Positions 28,034 to 38,051 are shown, counted from the stretch's first letter. The stretch: DNA of 64,000 nt from an uncultured Cocleimonas sp. (GCF_947495625.1 NZ_CANLZW010000002.1:124001-188000); one strand, 5' to 3'. A program made the numbers and translations. The notes: a model not told the origin generated them from the sequence alone.

Positions 28034-29536
28034 ATGTGTGGAATAATTGGTATTTTAAGTAATACACCCGTCAATCAAGAAATCTACGACGGCTTGCTCG
28101 TCCTACAACACCGAGGCCAGGACGCAGCCGGAATGGCCACCAGCGATGGCAAGCGACTCTATATTCGTCGTAAAAACGGCTTAGTAACCGATGTCTTCCG
28201 TAAAGAACATATGAAGCGCCTTGTCGGCAATATGGGCGTAGGCCACCTTCGTTACCCAACCGCGGGAGGCTCTTCCAACTCAGAAGCTCAGCCTTTTTAT
28301 GTCAACTCCCCATACGGTATTTCTTTGGCCCACAACGGCAATTTAACCAATGCCCACGAATTGAAGAAAGAACTCTACAAACAGGATCGAAGACACATCA
28401 ACACGTCGTCTGACTCTGAAATTCTGCTCAATATATTTGCTCAGGAGCTTCAGAAATACAAAGCTTACAGAGTTCACCCAGAAGAAGTTTTCGCTGCCGT
28501 AGAAGGTGTTCACAAACGCTGTGTAGGTGCTTATGCAGTTATCGCAATGATTACTCGTGATGGTATCGTTGGCTTTCGTGACCCTAATGGTATCCGCCCG
28601 CTAATTCTTGGAAAGCGCGAGGCAGAAGATGGAACTGATTACATGCTTGCTTCGGAGAGTGTTGCTCTGGTAACTCAAGGATACGAAGTGGTTCGTGATA
28701 TCGAACCTGGCGAAGCGATCTATATCACCAAAGAAGGTGAAGTTCATACCAAACAGTGTTCAGACAAAGCAACTTACAATAGCTGTATTTTCGAATATGT
28801 TTATTTCGCCCGACCAGATTCGGTGATTGATCAGGTTTATGTTCACAAGGCTCGTATGAGAATGGGACATAACCTTGCTGAAAAAGTCATGAAAGTATGG
28901 CCAGATCATGACATTGATGTCGTCATCCCTATTCCTGACACCAGCAGAACTTCTGCGCTTGAAATGGCAATTACATTAGGCGTACCTTATCGTGAAGGCT
29001 ATATCAAAAATCGTTATATTGGCCGCACCTTCATTATGCCGGGACAAAAACAACGTAAAAAATCTGTCCGTCGCAAACTGAACCCACTAGATATTGAGTT
29101 CAAAGGCAAGAACGTGATGCTTGTTGATGATTCGATCGTTCGTGGAACAACTTCAAAAGAAATCGTTCAAATGGCAAGAGATTCTGGTGCGAAGAATGTT
29201 TACTTTGCCTCTGCATCTCCGGCAATACGCTACCCAAATATCTACGGTATTGATATGCCTGCTGCCAAAGAGCTTATCGCTCATGGTAGAACAGAATCTG
29301 AAGTTGCTAAAGAAATCGGCGCAGATCGACTTATTTACCAAGAGCTCGATGATTTAATCAATGCTATTACCAAAGGAAATCCGAAACTAAAACAATTTGA
29401 TTGTTCGGTTTTCACAGGAAAATATATCACTGGCGAAACAGATAGTTACTTTACTGACTTAGAAGCGCGACGCAATGACGGTAAAAAGAAAGACAAAGCT
29501 AATATGGTTGCTATAGACATGTCAGATACTGATTAA
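28034..29536 (+). CDS. purF: Amidophosphoribosyltransferase
   Basis: First committed step of purine synthesis: PRPP plus glutamine to phosphoribosylamine. The N-terminal nucleophile Cys follows the initiator Met (CGIIGIL), with [13 protein letters not shown] and [15 protein letters not shown] in the glutaminase domain. The PRPP-binding loop [19 protein letters not shown] is intact. 500 residues, normal length. It follows cvpA by 18 bp. Confidence 0.98.
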   Translation: MCGIIGILSNTPVNQEIYDGLLVLQHRGQDAAGMATSDGKRLYIRRKNGLVTDVFRKEHMKRLVGNMGVGHLRYPTAGGSSNSEAQPFYVNSPYGISLAHNGNLTNAHELKKELYKQDRRHINTSSDSEILLNIFAQELQKYKAYRVHPEEVFAAVEGVHKRCVGAYAVIAMITRDGIVGFRDPNGIRPLILGKREAEDGTDYMLASESVALVTQGYEVVRDIEPGEAIYITKEGEVHTKQCSDKATYNSCIFEYVYFARPDSVIDQVYVHKARMRMGHNLAEKVMKVWPDHDIDVVIPIPDTSRTSALEMAITLGVPYREGYIKNRYIGRTFIMPGQKQRKKSVRRKLNPLDIEFKGKNVMLVDDSIVRGTTSKEIVQMARDSGAKNVYFASASPAIRYPNIYGIDMPAAKELIAHGRTESEVAKEIGADRLIYQELDDLINAITKGNPKLKQFDCSVFTGKYITGETDSYFTDLEARRNDGKKKDKANMVAIDMSDTD

Positions 29537-29568
29537 TTTATCCAATAAATAATACAATGCAATAAATT

Positions 29569-30132
29569 ATGAGCGCTGCTAAGCCCGACATCCTAGCCTT
29601 CCGAGCTATGCTTGATGATCTGCAGCAGCGCTTTCCTGACTCCCTTCTAAGCACTCTCATCGTTGTTTCTGCAACCGATCAGCAATTAGTTCTAATTAAG
29701 AATAACCAGATAGTCTCACACTATTCCATATCCACTGCAGAGGCAGGTCTGGGGAATCTTTCAGGCAGCTATAAAACACCTTTAGGTGTTCACAAAATAG
29801 ATAGCAAAATTGGTGATGGCGCAGAAATTGGGGCAATTTTCAAAGCGCGTGAGAACACTCAAAACATCGTAGAAATCCTCAAAGAACCTTATGAGAAAAG
29901 CGATGCTGACAATATCACGACACGAATTCTATGGCTCGCAGGAATAGAACAAGGAGTAAATCTGGGCGGTGATGTCGATACTAAAGATCGATATATCTAT
30001 ATTCACGGCACCGACGAAGAGGGACGCTTAGGTACGCCAGCATCTCATGGCTGTATCCGCATGGGAAATCAAGAAATAATTGATCTGTTCGATCAAGTTG
30101 AAGTAGGCACTTTAGTGAATATCGTTGAATGA
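29569..30132 (+). CDS. L,D-transpeptidase (YkuD domain) family protein
   Basis: The YkuD catalytic signature is present near the C-terminus: YIYIHGTDEEGRLGTPASHG followed by CIRMGN (His and Cys of the HGT...SHGCIRM pattern). Such enzymes form 3-3 cross-links in peptidoglycan or attach lipoproteins to it. The 187-residue protein has no recognisable signal peptide: the N-terminus is MSAAKPDILAFRAMLDDLQQ, an amphipathic helix. Either the true start is elsewhere, export is unusual, or it acts on another substrate. It lies 33 bp after purF and may be cotranscribed with it. Repeat copy 10 follows by 20 bp. Confidence 0.85.
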   Translation: MSAAKPDILAFRAMLDDLQQRFPDSLLSTLIVVSATDQQLVLIKNNQIVSHYSISTAEAGLGNLSGSYKTPLGVHKIDSKIGDGAEIGAIFKARENTQNIVEILKEPYEKSDADNITTRILWLAGIEQGVNLGGDVDTKDRYIYIHGTDEEGRLGTPASHGCIRMGNQEIIDLFDQVEVGTLVNIVE

Positions 30133-30152
30133 GGGGTAATTTAATCATTTAG

Positions 30153-30181
30153 TACACCCCCCTACTTTCGGGCACTTTTTT
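30153..30181 (+). repeat. Dispersed C6-TACTT repeat, copy 10
   Basis: TACAC form, TCGGGCAC, T6. It lies between convergent genes, with its T run 7 bp from the pgsA stop. Confidence 0.9.
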
Positions 30182-30187
30182 GTTAAT

Positions 30188-30739
30188 TCACTTCTCTGTG
30201 CTATCTGACGAAAACGCCGCATGCAAATACTGAACCATTGAAATCACGGTCAATACCGTAGCGATTACCAAGAAAACTAGACCGACTTCTCTTAATGGCA
30301 AGCCCCAAAGATCCTGGTTATAGAGCAGGAATATCAGAGATAAAATCTGGGTAACGGCTTTTACTTTTCCAATATAAGCGACAGCCACTTTACTTCGCTG
30401 ACCTGTTTCGGCCATCCACTCTCTAAGTGCAGATATTGTGATTTCACGCGATATAATTAACACTGCTGCCATTGTTATCCACATCATGCCTTCGCGCTCT
30501 ACAATCAACAGTAACGCCACAGCGACTAAGAGCTTGTCTGCTACAGGATCAAGAAAAGCACCAAAACGTGATTCTTGATTATATTTTCGCGCCAAATAAC
30601 CATCAACAAAGTCAGTAAGCCCAGCTAAACCAAAAATGGTAGACGCAGTGAGCGGCATATCCAGATAGAAAAACAAAACCACCAAAGGAATCGCAAGTAT
30701 TCTTAGTATCGTAAGAAAAATAGGTAGATTAAAAGTCAC
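30188..30739 (-). CDS. pgsA: CDP-diacylglycerol-glycerol-3-phosphate 3-phosphatidyltransferase
   Basis: Commits CDP-diacylglycerol to phosphatidylglycerol synthesis. The CDP-alcohol phosphotransferase motif is complete: GLTDFVDGYLARKYNQ, then RFGAFLDPVADKLL (D-x2-DG-x2-AR-x8-G-x3-D-x3-D). Four to five membrane segments in 183 residues, the normal size. It lies 42 bp after uvrC on the same strand, the familiar uvrC-pgsA pairing. Confidence 0.96.
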   Translation of the reverse strand: MTFNLPIFLTILRILAIPLVVLFFYLDMPLTASTIFGLAGLTDFVDGYLARKYNQESRFGAFLDPVADKLLVAVALLLIVEREGMMWITMAAVLIISREITISALREWMAETGQRSKVAVAYIGKVKAVTQILSLIFLLYNQDLWGLPLREVGLVFLVIATVLTVISMVQYLHAAFSSDSTEK

Positions 30740-30781
30740 GGTTACCTTTATAAATTAGGTGTTTATTCGGTTTCATATAAA

Positions 30782-32740
30782 TCATTCAGAATGAAATACA
30801 TCATAAATCTTTTGGGCCAGTTTCGCACTAATTCCATTAACCTTGCTCAACTCTTCTACACTCGCTCGAGTGATTGCTCTAATCCCTCCAAAACGTTTTA
30901 ACAAATCTTGTCGTCGCTTTGGACCAAGCCCTTCAATACCCTCTAAAGGAGAAGTATTTCTCGTTTTTTTACGCCGCTGTCGATGCCCACTAATGGCAAA
31001 TCGATGCGCCTCATCACGCACTTGCTGTATCAAATGAAGCGCACTTGAATGTGCTGGCAACATAATCTTTTCTTTAACAGATGAAACACCGCCCTCCTGC
31101 GAAAGCACTGTCAATGTATCCATATCCTGACGTCGACCTTCACCTTTGGTCACACCAATTATATCAACACCACTAATTTGTAATTCATTGAGTACGTCAA
31201 CAGCTTGCGTAACCTGGCCTTTACCTCCATCAATAAACAAAATATCAGGTAGTTTACTGTCTTTTTCTATGGCCTTCTTATAGCGTCTTTCTAAAGCCTG
31301 GTGCATTGCGGCGTAATCATCACCACCGACAATCCCACTGATATTATAACGTCGGTATTCGGATTTAATGGCACCTTCCAAACCAAATACCACGCAAGAT
31401 GCAACTGTCGCCTCACCCATCATGTGACTGATATCAAAACACTCCATACGCGCAGGAATATAATCTAAACCCAACTCCTCCTGAAGAGCTAATACACGCT
31501 TTTGAACACCAGCTTTAGATGCCAAATGTGTAGATAAAGCATGTTGCGCATTTCTTATCGCCATATCCACCCAGCGCTGTCGATCTCCGCGAAGTTTGTA
31601 AGCTAAAGTCACCTTCTTTTCGGCTTTCAGTGACAACATCTCTTCTAGCGGTTCATTATCTTCAGGTTTGTGACTTAATAAGATCTCAGCGGGAATTTCG
31701 CGGGAAATGTAATATTGAGAAAGAAATGATGCAAGAATATTCTTTTCCGGGTTTTTGATTTCAAAGTTTTCATCTTTATTACTAGTCTCATTATCATCAC
31801 TAGTTTCTTTATTACCCACCTTCTCTTTAAAGAAAGTTGGCAACTTGGGAAAAAAATTCTTATTACCAAGATTATGACCATTTCTAATGGTTAGCACCTG
31901 AACACTGGCAATATCAGAAGCAAACTGCAGAGCAATAACATCCACACTAGACTGACCTACACTGATACTTTGCTGCTGAGACACTTGCCTCAGCTGTTCA
32001 ATCTGATCACGATAATTAGCTGCTTGTTCAAAATTTAACTGATTTGAAGCCTTGTCCATCAACTCTACCAATTCCTCAATTACCAGCTGGCTTTTACCCT
32101 GAAGAAATTTAATCGTATGACTCACACCCTGATGCTGATAATCCTCTACTGAAATCTCATTGGTACAAGGCGCAGTGCATCGTTTGATTTGATATTGCAG
32201 GCAAGGTCGAGAACGATTGCTGAAATAACTATTTTCACATTGGCGAACCTGAAAAAGCTTCTGTAATAAAGCGAGGGTTTCACGGACTGCACCTGCACTG
32301 GGGTAAGGACCAAAATACTGGCCTTTACCTTTCTTGGCGCCACGATGAAAAGTTAAACGAGGATATTTATGATTAGACAGATAGATATATGGATAACTTT
32401 TATCATCCCGCAGCAGGATATTGTAACGAGGCTGGTGCTTCTTGATCAGATTACTTTCAAGCAGCAAAGCTTCAGCTTCGGTAGCAGTAATTGTGACTTG
32501 CACATCCTGAATCTGTTTAACCATTGAATAGGTTCGAGAATTAGCAATATTGCCACGAAAGTAGCTTGATACCCTATTTCTGAGATCTTTGGCTTTACCA
32601 ACGTAGAGGATTTTTTCATCCTCCGAAATCATTCGATAAACCCCAGGTTTATGCGGAACAGTCTTTAAAAAAGACTTGCTATCAAAGTCTTGACTATCTC
32701 CATCTAGATTTTCTGCGCCTTTTTTAGAATCATTACTCAT
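30782..32740 (-). CDS. uvrC: Excinuclease ABC subunit C
   Basis: Makes both incisions in nucleotide excision repair. The GIY-YIG nuclease domain lies at about 30-110 (KPGVYRMISEDEKILYVGKA), the UvrB-binding UVR helix pair at about 230-270, the RNase H-like endonuclease domain further on (RMECFDISHMMGEATVASCV and LPDILFIDGGKGQVTQAV) and the C-terminal HhH pair (SPLEGIEGLGPKRRQDLLKR). At 652 residues it is about 40 longer than usual, mainly from an acidic insert near residues 313-340 (EKVGNKETSDDNETSNKDEN), so a disordered loop rather than a new domain is likely. Confidence 0.97.
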   Translation of the reverse strand: MSNDSKKGAENLDGDSQDFDSKSFLKTVPHKPGVYRMISEDEKILYVGKAKDLRNRVSSYFRGNIANSRTYSMVKQIQDVQVTITATEAEALLLESNLIKKHQPRYNILLRDDKSYPYIYLSNHKYPRLTFHRGAKKGKGQYFGPYPSAGAVRETLALLQKLFQVRQCENSYFSNRSRPCLQYQIKRCTAPCTNEISVEDYQHQGVSHTIKFLQGKSQLVIEELVELMDKASNQLNFEQAANYRDQIEQLRQVSQQQSISVGQSSVDVIALQFASDIASVQVLTIRNGHNLGNKNFFPKLPTFFKEKVGNKETSDDNETSNKDENFEIKNPEKNILASFLSQYYISREIPAEILLSHKPEDNEPLEEMLSLKAEKKVTLAYKLRGDRQRWVDMAIRNAQHALSTHLASKAGVQKRVLALQEELGLDYIPARMECFDISHMMGEATVASCVVFGLEGAIKSEYRRYNISGIVGGDDYAAMHQALERRYKKAIEKDSKLPDILFIDGGKGQVTQAVDVLNELQISGVDIIGVTKGEGRRQDMDTLTVLSQEGGVSSVKEKIMLPAHSSALHLIQQVRDEAHRFAISGHRQRRKKTRNTSPLEGIEGLGPKRRQDLLKRFGGIRAITRASVEELSKVNGISAKLAQKIYDVFHSE

Positions 32741-32850
32741 ATAATTTTAATGAAGATAACAGTAGCTTACTGCAAAATAATGGCAAAAAGGACCTCACGA
32801 AGCATAAATTCCAATATCGTTTTTTAGAAACAAAAACGAGTTATCATTCA

Positions 32851-32865
32851 CAAGTAGGGAGTGAC
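32851..32865 (-). repeat. Possible degenerate copy of the dispersed repeat
   Basis: On the minus strand, GTCACTCCCTACTTG begins 3 bp after the fabH stop. It matches the core except for a C to T change and one missing C, and has no T run at the usual distance. It may be a decayed copy. Confidence 0.4.
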
Positions 32866-32868
32866 TTT

Positions 32869-33837
32869 TTAGAATTTAATAAGCGCAGAACCCCAGGTAA
32901 AACCACCACCAAACGCTTCTAGAAGAATAATCTCACCACGTTTAATACGTCCATCGCGAACCGCCACATCCAATGCTAAAGGAACAGATGCAGCAGAAGT
33001 ATTGCCATGCTCATGGACAGTAACAACAACTCGATCCATTGGCATTTTTAACTTTTTTGCTGTTGCTTTTATAATGCGAATATTAGCCTGATGTGGCACC
33101 AACCAATCTATATCAGACTTTTCCATATTATTATATTCAAGTGTTTCGTCAACAATACGCCCCAGAGTATTAACCGCCACACGAAAAACTTCATTGCCTT
33201 TCATTTGCACAAAAGCCCCACCAGAATCCATCAAGGCTTTGTTTTTAGAAACGCCCGCGGTGGTATTTAATAAATTTTCGTATTGTCCATCAGCATGCAA
33301 ATGCGTGGAAAGAATTCCGTCTTCCTCTTCAGTTGCCTCGAGCACCACTGCTCCAGCGCCATCCGCAAACAAGATACAGGTTCCTCTGTCAGTCCAGTCG
33401 ATAATATTAGAGAATTTTTCTGCCCCAATGACTAGTGCACATTTGTGCGAACCACTTTTGATAAATTTATCAGCAACACCCAATGCATAAACGAAGCCTG
33501 TACAAACAGCCTGTATATCAAAAGCAGCACAGCCGCTAATACCTAATTTTTTTTGTAACAGACATGCAGTACTGGGGAAAATAAGATCGGGAGTTGTTGT
33601 AGCAAAGACAATAAGATCAATATCATCAACGGTTTTACCGGCCATTTCCATGGCTTTTAAGACGGCTTTTTCAGCAAGATCACAAGTCGTTTCATCAGCT
33701 GCTGCAATATGACGTTTTTCGATACCTGTGCGCTCTACAATCCAGTCATGAGTAGTATCAACCATTTTTTCAAGATCATGGTTGGTTAATACCTTTTCAG
33801 GTAAGTAACTACCTGTGCCTGTGATTTTAGAATTCAT
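32869..33837 (-). CDS. fabH: Beta-ketoacyl-ACP synthase III
   Basis: Starts fatty acid elongation by condensing acetyl-CoA with malonyl-ACP. The triad is present: Cys in [16 protein letters not shown], His in [15 protein letters not shown] and Asn in [16 protein letters not shown]. 322 residues, normal length. It follows plsX, but fabD, fabG, acpP and fabF, which normally come next, are absent; uvrC follows instead. Confidence 0.97.
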   Translation of the reverse strand: MNSKITGTGSYLPEKVLTNHDLEKMVDTTHDWIVERTGIEKRHIAAADETTCDLAEKAVLKAMEMAGKTVDDIDLIVFATTTPDLIFPSTACLLQKKLGISGCAAFDIQAVCTGFVYALGVADKFIKSGSHKCALVIGAEKFSNIIDWTDRGTCILFADGAGAVVLEATEEEDGILSTHLHADGQYENLLNTTAGVSKNKALMDSGGAFVQMKGNEVFRVAVNTLGRIVDETLEYNNMEKSDIDWLVPHQANIRIIKATAKKLKMPMDRVVVTVHEHGNTSAASVPLALDVAVRDGRIKRGEIILLEAFGGGFTWGSALIKF

Positions 33838-33900
33838 CCTGTATCCTATTATTTTCTCTATTATATTTGGTTACTATATTACTACAGACATACTACAGAA

Positions 33901-34917
33901 CTAATCGACCAAATGTTTTTGCAATTGTTCTTCTATTTTATCCGGTACTTTTTCAATAACTGCTTTACGCGCAATGCCTATCGCATTTGCAAAAGCCACG
34001 TCATCTGCACCACCGTGACTTTTAATCACAATACCTTTCAAACCTAAAAAGCTGGCTCCATTATAACGACGATGATCAAACCGTTGACGAAAAGCTTTAA
34101 GTACAGGGTAAGAAACTAACGCTGCAATCTTGGTAAAGATAGACTTGGTATATCCCGCTTTAATTTCTTCTGAGAGCATTTTAGCTAAACCCTCTGACGT
34201 TTTTAATGCAACATTACCCACAAAGCCATCACAAACAATTACATCTACTTCGCCATGAAAGATATCATTACCTTCCACGAAACCAATATAATTAAAGCCG
34301 CCATCCTGCAATTGTTTATGTGCAGCTTTTACCTGCTCATTGCCCTTCATGTCCTCAGAACCGATATTGAGTAAACCAACACGTGGCTTTTCAACTCCAT
34401 CAATAGCTGTCGCCAGCTCTGAACCCATAATAGCAAACTGATATAAATGTTCTGATGTCGAATCTATATTTGCACCTAGATCTAGCACATAAGTATGACC
34501 AGTGGCAGCAGGGATTGGTGCACAAATTGCGGGTCTATCAATACCTTTAAGAGTACGTAGCACAAAACGCCCTGTTGCCATCAAGGCTCCAGTATTACCA
34601 GCGCTTACTGCTGCATCTGCTTCTTCAGCTTTAACAAGATTTATTGCGACGCGCATTGAAGAGTCTTTCTTACCCCGTAAGGCCAATGCTGGAGACTCAT
34701 TCATTAACACGACTTCAGATGCGTGCTGAACTTTAAGACGATCGTTTGGTTGTTGATTATGCTTTTTTAACTCATCTAATATCTTAGATTCATCACCAAC
34801 CAGGATTAGAGCGGTATCGTTGTATTCTTTTAGAAATGACAATGCTGCTGGTATCGCAGCTGATAAGCCGTTGTCTCCACTCATTGTATCTATAGCAATA
34901 CGATGTAACTCTGTCAT
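33901..34917 (-). CDS. plsX: Phosphate acyltransferase PlsX
   Basis: Makes acyl-phosphate from acyl-ACP for phospholipid synthesis. The ATG at 34917 gives MTELHRIAIDTMSGDNG, the usual N-terminus; a TTG reading from 34950 adds 11 unlikely residues and runs back into a terminator hairpin. Conserved segments: VSAGNTGALMATG, AICAPIPA and VCDGFVGNVALKTSEG. 338 residues. An intrinsic terminator separates it from rpmF, so transcription of plsX may depend on readthrough or an own promoter. Confidence 0.96.
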   Translation of the reverse strand: MTELHRIAIDTMSGDNGLSAAIPAALSFLKEYNDTALILVGDESKILDELKKHNQQPNDRLKVQHASEVVLMNESPALALRGKKDSSMRVAINLVKAEEADAAVSAGNTGALMATGRFVLRTLKGIDRPAICAPIPAATGHTYVLDLGANIDSTSEHLYQFAIMGSELATAIDGVEKPRVGLLNIGSEDMKGNEQVKAAHKQLQDGGFNYIGFVEGNDIFHGEVDVIVCDGFVGNVALKTSEGLAKMLSEEIKAGYTKSIFTKIAALVSYPVLKAFRQRFDHRRYNGASFLGLKGIVIKSHGGADDVAFANAIGIARKAVIEKVPDKIEEQLQKHLVD

Positions 34918-34944
34918 TAACGTGCAAACCTTTTTATGTTTTAT

Positions 34945-34978
34945 ATACAAAAAATCGCGAGTCTATGCCCGCGATTTT
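34945..34978 (-). terminator. Intrinsic terminator between rpmF and plsX
   Basis: On the minus strand, AAAATCGCG, a 10-nt loop, CGCGATTTT, then more T. It lies 27 bp past the rpmF stop and 28 bp before the plsX start, so it may attenuate plsX-fabH transcription relative to the ribosomal protein gene. Confidence 0.8.
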
Positions 34979-35005
34979 ATTGATCAATATAGTAAAACAA
35001 TAATT

Positions 35006-35209
35006 TTACTCGTCATCATCCTCTTCATCAACTTCTACTGCAGAAGCGATAACTTGACGACCACGATAAAACCCGTCAGGAGTCATGTGATGACGTAAAT
35101 GAGTTTCACCAGATACTGGATCAACAGATAATGTAGGATTCGATAAAGAATCGTGTGAGCGACGCTGCCCTCTTCTAGAACGCGTTACTTTACTTTTTTG
35201 TACTGCCAT
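35006..35209 (-). CDS. rpmF: 50S ribosomal protein L32
   Basis: Small structural protein of the large ribosomal subunit. The sequence [19 protein letters not shown] followed by [20 protein letters not shown] and GFYRGRQVI is diagnostic. 67 residues, with an acidic tail (VDEEDDDE) slightly longer than in E. coli. The zinc cysteines of some L32 types are absent, as in other gammaproteobacteria. It lies between yceD and plsX. Confidence 0.98.
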   Translation of the reverse strand: MAVQKSKVTRSRRGQRRSHDSLSNPTLSVDPVSGETHLRHHMTPDGFYRGRQVIASAVEVDEEDDDE

Positions 35210-35266
35210 GGGTTACTCCAATGCGTTAGAAATTAACAAATATTATATTTATCAATTCAAGTTTTC

Positions 35267-35815
35267 TTAATTAAGTTTTAAATCTTTTAAAGCAGCAAAA
35301 GGATTTTCTTTCTCTTGCTGCTCGTCACTGTATTCATCAGGTAAAGCTTCGATCAACTTTCTTGCTGGCTCACATTCATCGTGCGCAATCACTAGAGGCA
35401 TTGCCAATAATAATTCATCTTCGATGAAATCTTTTAAAACCAGTGTCTGGTCTTCTACCAACCAGATATCAAAACTATCCTGCAATCTTTCTGCCTGCGC
35501 ATCGCTTCCAACCAGAACTACTTCAGTCTGGGTTTCAACGTTTAACGTAGTAGCATCAAGACATCGATTACATATCATCTGCATTTCTGCTGCAATCTGT
35601 CCTTTGATAACAGGCAAGCCTGTTTCGTTACGAGCAAATTCTAAACTTACCTTAACTAACTTATCGTTTTCCGTGGATTCACTTTTAAAAAGTAAGTCCT
35701 TGAGGCGAGGAAAATCACTTAAAGGCATTCTTCCTTCGAATTGACGACCCTGTTCTACTAGCTTGAATGGGTCTACCTCAACCGGTAAACGCTGTATTTG
35801 ACTGTTATCCGACAT
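35267..35815 (-). CDS. yceD: YceD/DUF177 family protein
   Basis: A 182-residue acidic protein with the DUF177 signature around a CxxC pair (MQMICNRCLDATTLNV) and a C-terminal GNPF-like region (ENPFAALKDLKLN). Plant and bacterial members affect 23S rRNA accumulation, but the mechanism is not clear. The gene is nearly always just upstream of rpmF, as here (57 bp apart), implying co-expression. Confidence 0.93.
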   Translation of the reverse strand: MSDNSQIQRLPVEVDPFKLVEQGRQFEGRMPLSDFPRLKDLLFKSESTENDKLVKVSLEFARNETGLPVIKGQIAAEMQMICNRCLDATTLNVETQTEVVLVGSDAQAERLQDSFDIWLVEDQTLVLKDFIEDELLLAMPLVIAHDECEPARKLIEALPDEYSDEQQEKENPFAALKDLKLN

Positions 35816-35970
35816 AAGAGCGGAATTATATTAAGCATATACCCCTGCTGTAAAGTATTATTAATATTATTAGGGTGTTTTTATTTACTTCTTTATTCTA
35901 TTAGCTAAAGCTAGAATACTATTCAAGCCGTATTTATCATAGATTTTACATCAGAGCCAATTAAACAATC

Positions 35971-36564
35971 ATGCCAGATATCCAACAAAAACACCTCATT
36001 TTAGGTTCTACCTCAGCCTTCCGCAAAGAACTACTGGAAAGGTTAAGACTCGATTTTACCACTGACTCACCTGATATTGACGAGACTCCACTACAAAACG
36101 AGACTCCGGAAGACTATGTGATTCGCCTATCTCTGGAAAAAGCGAAAGCAGTAGCAGCAAGACATGACGATGCTTTGATCATTGCTTCAGATCAATGCTC
36201 AGTTTTGAATGGTAAAATAAGAGGCAAGCCAGGTAATCATCTTAACGCAGTCCAACAATTGACAGAAAGCTCCGGAAATCGCGTGAGCTTTCTTACAGGT
36301 CTATGCCTTTATGATTGCAGCGACCAAAGCTATCAACTAGAGATGGTCCCTTTTCATGTTGATTTTCGTGATTTATCTGCAAGAGAAATAGAATCGTATC
36401 TTCAGGTAGAGCAACCCTATGGTTGCGCCGGCAGTTTTAAATCTGAAGGCCTAGGTGTAACTTTATTTAAACGATTAGAAGGAGATGACCCCTCATCGTT
36501 AATCGGTCTTCCATTAATTAAACTTTCCGAGATGCTCCGACTCAAAGGATACCACCTACCCTAA
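35971..36564 (+). CDS. yceF: Maf-family nucleotide pyrophosphatase (YceF type)
   Basis: House-cleaning enzyme; the YceF subgroup hydrolyses 7-methyl-GTP. The Maf signature is LILGSTSAFRKELLERL, followed by EDYVIRLSLEKAKAVA and IASDQCSVLNGKIRGKPGN. The catalytic Asp lies in ASDQ. 197 residues, normal length. It is divergent from the yceD-rpmF-plsX-fabH unit, the order seen in many gammaproteobacteria. Confidence 0.94.
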   Translation: MPDIQQKHLILGSTSAFRKELLERLRLDFTTDSPDIDETPLQNETPEDYVIRLSLEKAKAVAARHDDALIIASDQCSVLNGKIRGKPGNHLNAVQQLTESSGNRVSFLTGLCLYDCSDQSYQLEMVPFHVDFRDLSAREIESYLQVEQPYGCAGSFKSEGLGVTLFKRLEGDDPSSLIGLPLIKLSEMLRLKGYHLP

Positions 36565-36698
36565 TTAACAAAGACATATCACTTAAATTAAAGCTATTCC
36601 GATAAACTGAACAGCTTATTAAGGTATTGTTCAGCTAAATTCAGATAAGGTTTAGGCATATAAATTTGGCAACCCACCAAATAATACTAATAATGATA

Positions 36699-37205
36699 AT
36701 GAAATTAAACAAACCCTTAAATACAGCAATAGCTTTACTATTAACTGTATCTGCATTTTCTACGGCTCACGCAGCGTCGGATAATACAGAAATAACACTA
36801 TCTCATACTTACGCCCCTTATGTGAATTTCACAGGGACAGCACCTGGTGCGTCACGTTTTTACGACAATGGCGATGTATTGAATTTTATCTTTCCAGTTC
36901 AGGTAAATCTGGGAACGATGGGACTTGCATCAAATGTATCGGGAGATTGTGATTTAGAGTTTTCTACACAGAATGATTTTAAACTTCGTCACACAGTAAA
37001 CAATGATGATTTAGCTAATTATAGGATCATTTATAGAACTGTGACTTTTGAAGAGACAAGCAATCCCCAGCTAAGCATTCCATGTAATACAAACCCTACT
37101 GATTTAGATTTTATTCTTGTCGGATGGTCTTTGGCTGGATTTGATGCTTTTATTCCGGCTGGAATTTATAGAGATGTCGTGACCGTAACGGTAACAACAC
37201 AATAG
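36699..37205 (+). CDS. Secreted hypothetical protein, beta-rich
   Basis: I start at the ATG at 36699, which gives MKLNKPLNTAIALLLTVSAF and a likely cleavage after AHA; ATG 36693 and TTG 36666 are alternatives, and no good Shine-Dalgarno helps. The mature part (about 145 residues) is beta-rich, with two Cys (GDCDLEF and SIPCNTN) that could form a disulfide. It ends with AGIYRDVVTVTVTTQ, a closing strand pattern like those of spore-coat-U or chaperone-usher-like subunits. No usher or chaperone gene is adjacent. Function unknown; the fold guess is weak. Confidence 0.6.
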   Translation: MKLNKPLNTAIALLLTVSAFSTAHAASDNTEITLSHTYAPYVNFTGTAPGASRFYDNGDVLNFIFPVQVNLGTMGLASNVSGDCDLEFSTQNDFKLRHTVNNDDLANYRIIYRTVTFEETSNPQLSIPCNTNPTDLDFILVGWSLAGFDAFIPAGIYRDVVTVTVTTQ

Positions 37206-37228
37206 AACATTTATAATAGAACATTTAT
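37201..37228 (+). repeat. 14-bp perfect tandem duplication at a gene end
   Basis: AATAGAACATTTAT occurs twice in tandem. The first copy contains the TAG stop of the secreted hypothetical gene. A recent slippage product is likely. Confidence 0.85.
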
Positions 37229-37275
37229 AAACATATCCGAGTTAGATCAGATACTTCTACCAAACAATTCTATAA

Positions 37276-37303
37276 GTCACCCCCCTACTTTTAGGCGTTT
37301 TTT
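37276..37303 (+). repeat. Dispersed C6-TACTT repeat, copy 11
   Basis: GTCAC form, TTAGGCG, T6. The T run overlaps the stop codon of the minus-strand Nif3-like gene at 37302-37304. Confidence 0.92.
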
Positions 37304-38051
37304 AAGCAGGGTTATCGATATCCACAAATTCATAGAGTAAGCCAAATTTAGCGGCAACATGTTCTCCTAACGCCTGTACACCATAACGTTCGGTCGCATG
37401 ATGACCTGCCGCTATATAATGCACACCATTTTCACGCGCTGTATGCGTGGTATGTTCTGAAATCTCTCCACTGATATAAGCATCAACACCTGCTTTAGCT
37501 GCTTTATCAATATATCCCTGAGCGCCGCCGGTACACCAGGCAACTCTTCTGATAGCATGGTCACCTGCATTTATCAGCATTGGCTTACGCCCCAGTTTCT
37601 TTTCGATACTTTGCCCCAGTTCTTCAAGGCTCATATATTCATCTAAACGACCATAATTACCCACGCCTTGTCCATCCATCACATCTTCCATGTGAATATC
37701 CAATACTTTGGCTAGCTGAGCATTATTCCCAAGCTCAGGATGAGCATCTAAAGGCAAATGATACGCGAGTAGATTGATATCATGCTCCATCAATAACTGG
37801 AGTCGTTTATGCTTCATACCGATTATTCTTGGGTCTTCTTTATCCCAGAACCAACCATGATGAACGAGTATGGCATCGGCTTCTTTTTCAATGGCAGCTT
37901 CAATGAATGCCTGAGTCGCAGAAACACCCATGACTATTTTCTTCAGTTTTTCTTTGCCTTGAACTTGCAGGCCATTTGGTGCGTAATCTTTAAATGCATC
38001 AACGTCTAGTAATTCATGAATATATTGAGCGACATTCTTTATCGTAGCCAT
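37302..38051 (-). CDS. Nif3-like dinuclear metal centre hexameric protein
   Basis: A 249-residue protein of the Nif3/YbgI (DUF34) family. Metal-ligand His/Glu motifs are visible: ADAILVHHGWFWDKEDPRI, NLLAYHLPLDAHPELGNNAQ and HYIAAGHHATERYGVQALGE. Members form toroidal hexamers with a di-metal site; related proteins are annotated as GTP cyclohydrolase 1 type 2, but the function is not proven for most. The stop codon is partly made of the T run of repeat copy 11. It lies next to lnt on the same strand, 3 bp away. Confidence 0.93.
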   Translation of the reverse strand: MATIKNVAQYIHELLDVDAFKDYAPNGLQVQGKEKLKKIVMGVSATQAFIEAAIEKEADAILVHHGWFWDKEDPRIIGMKHKRLQLLMEHDINLLAYHLPLDAHPELGNNAQLAKVLDIHMEDVMDGQGVGNYGRLDEYMSLEELGQSIEKKLGRKPMLINAGDHAIRRVAWCTGGAQGYIDKAAKAGVDAYISGEISEHTTHTARENGVHYIAAGHHATERYGVQALGEHVAAKFGLLYEFVDIDNPA

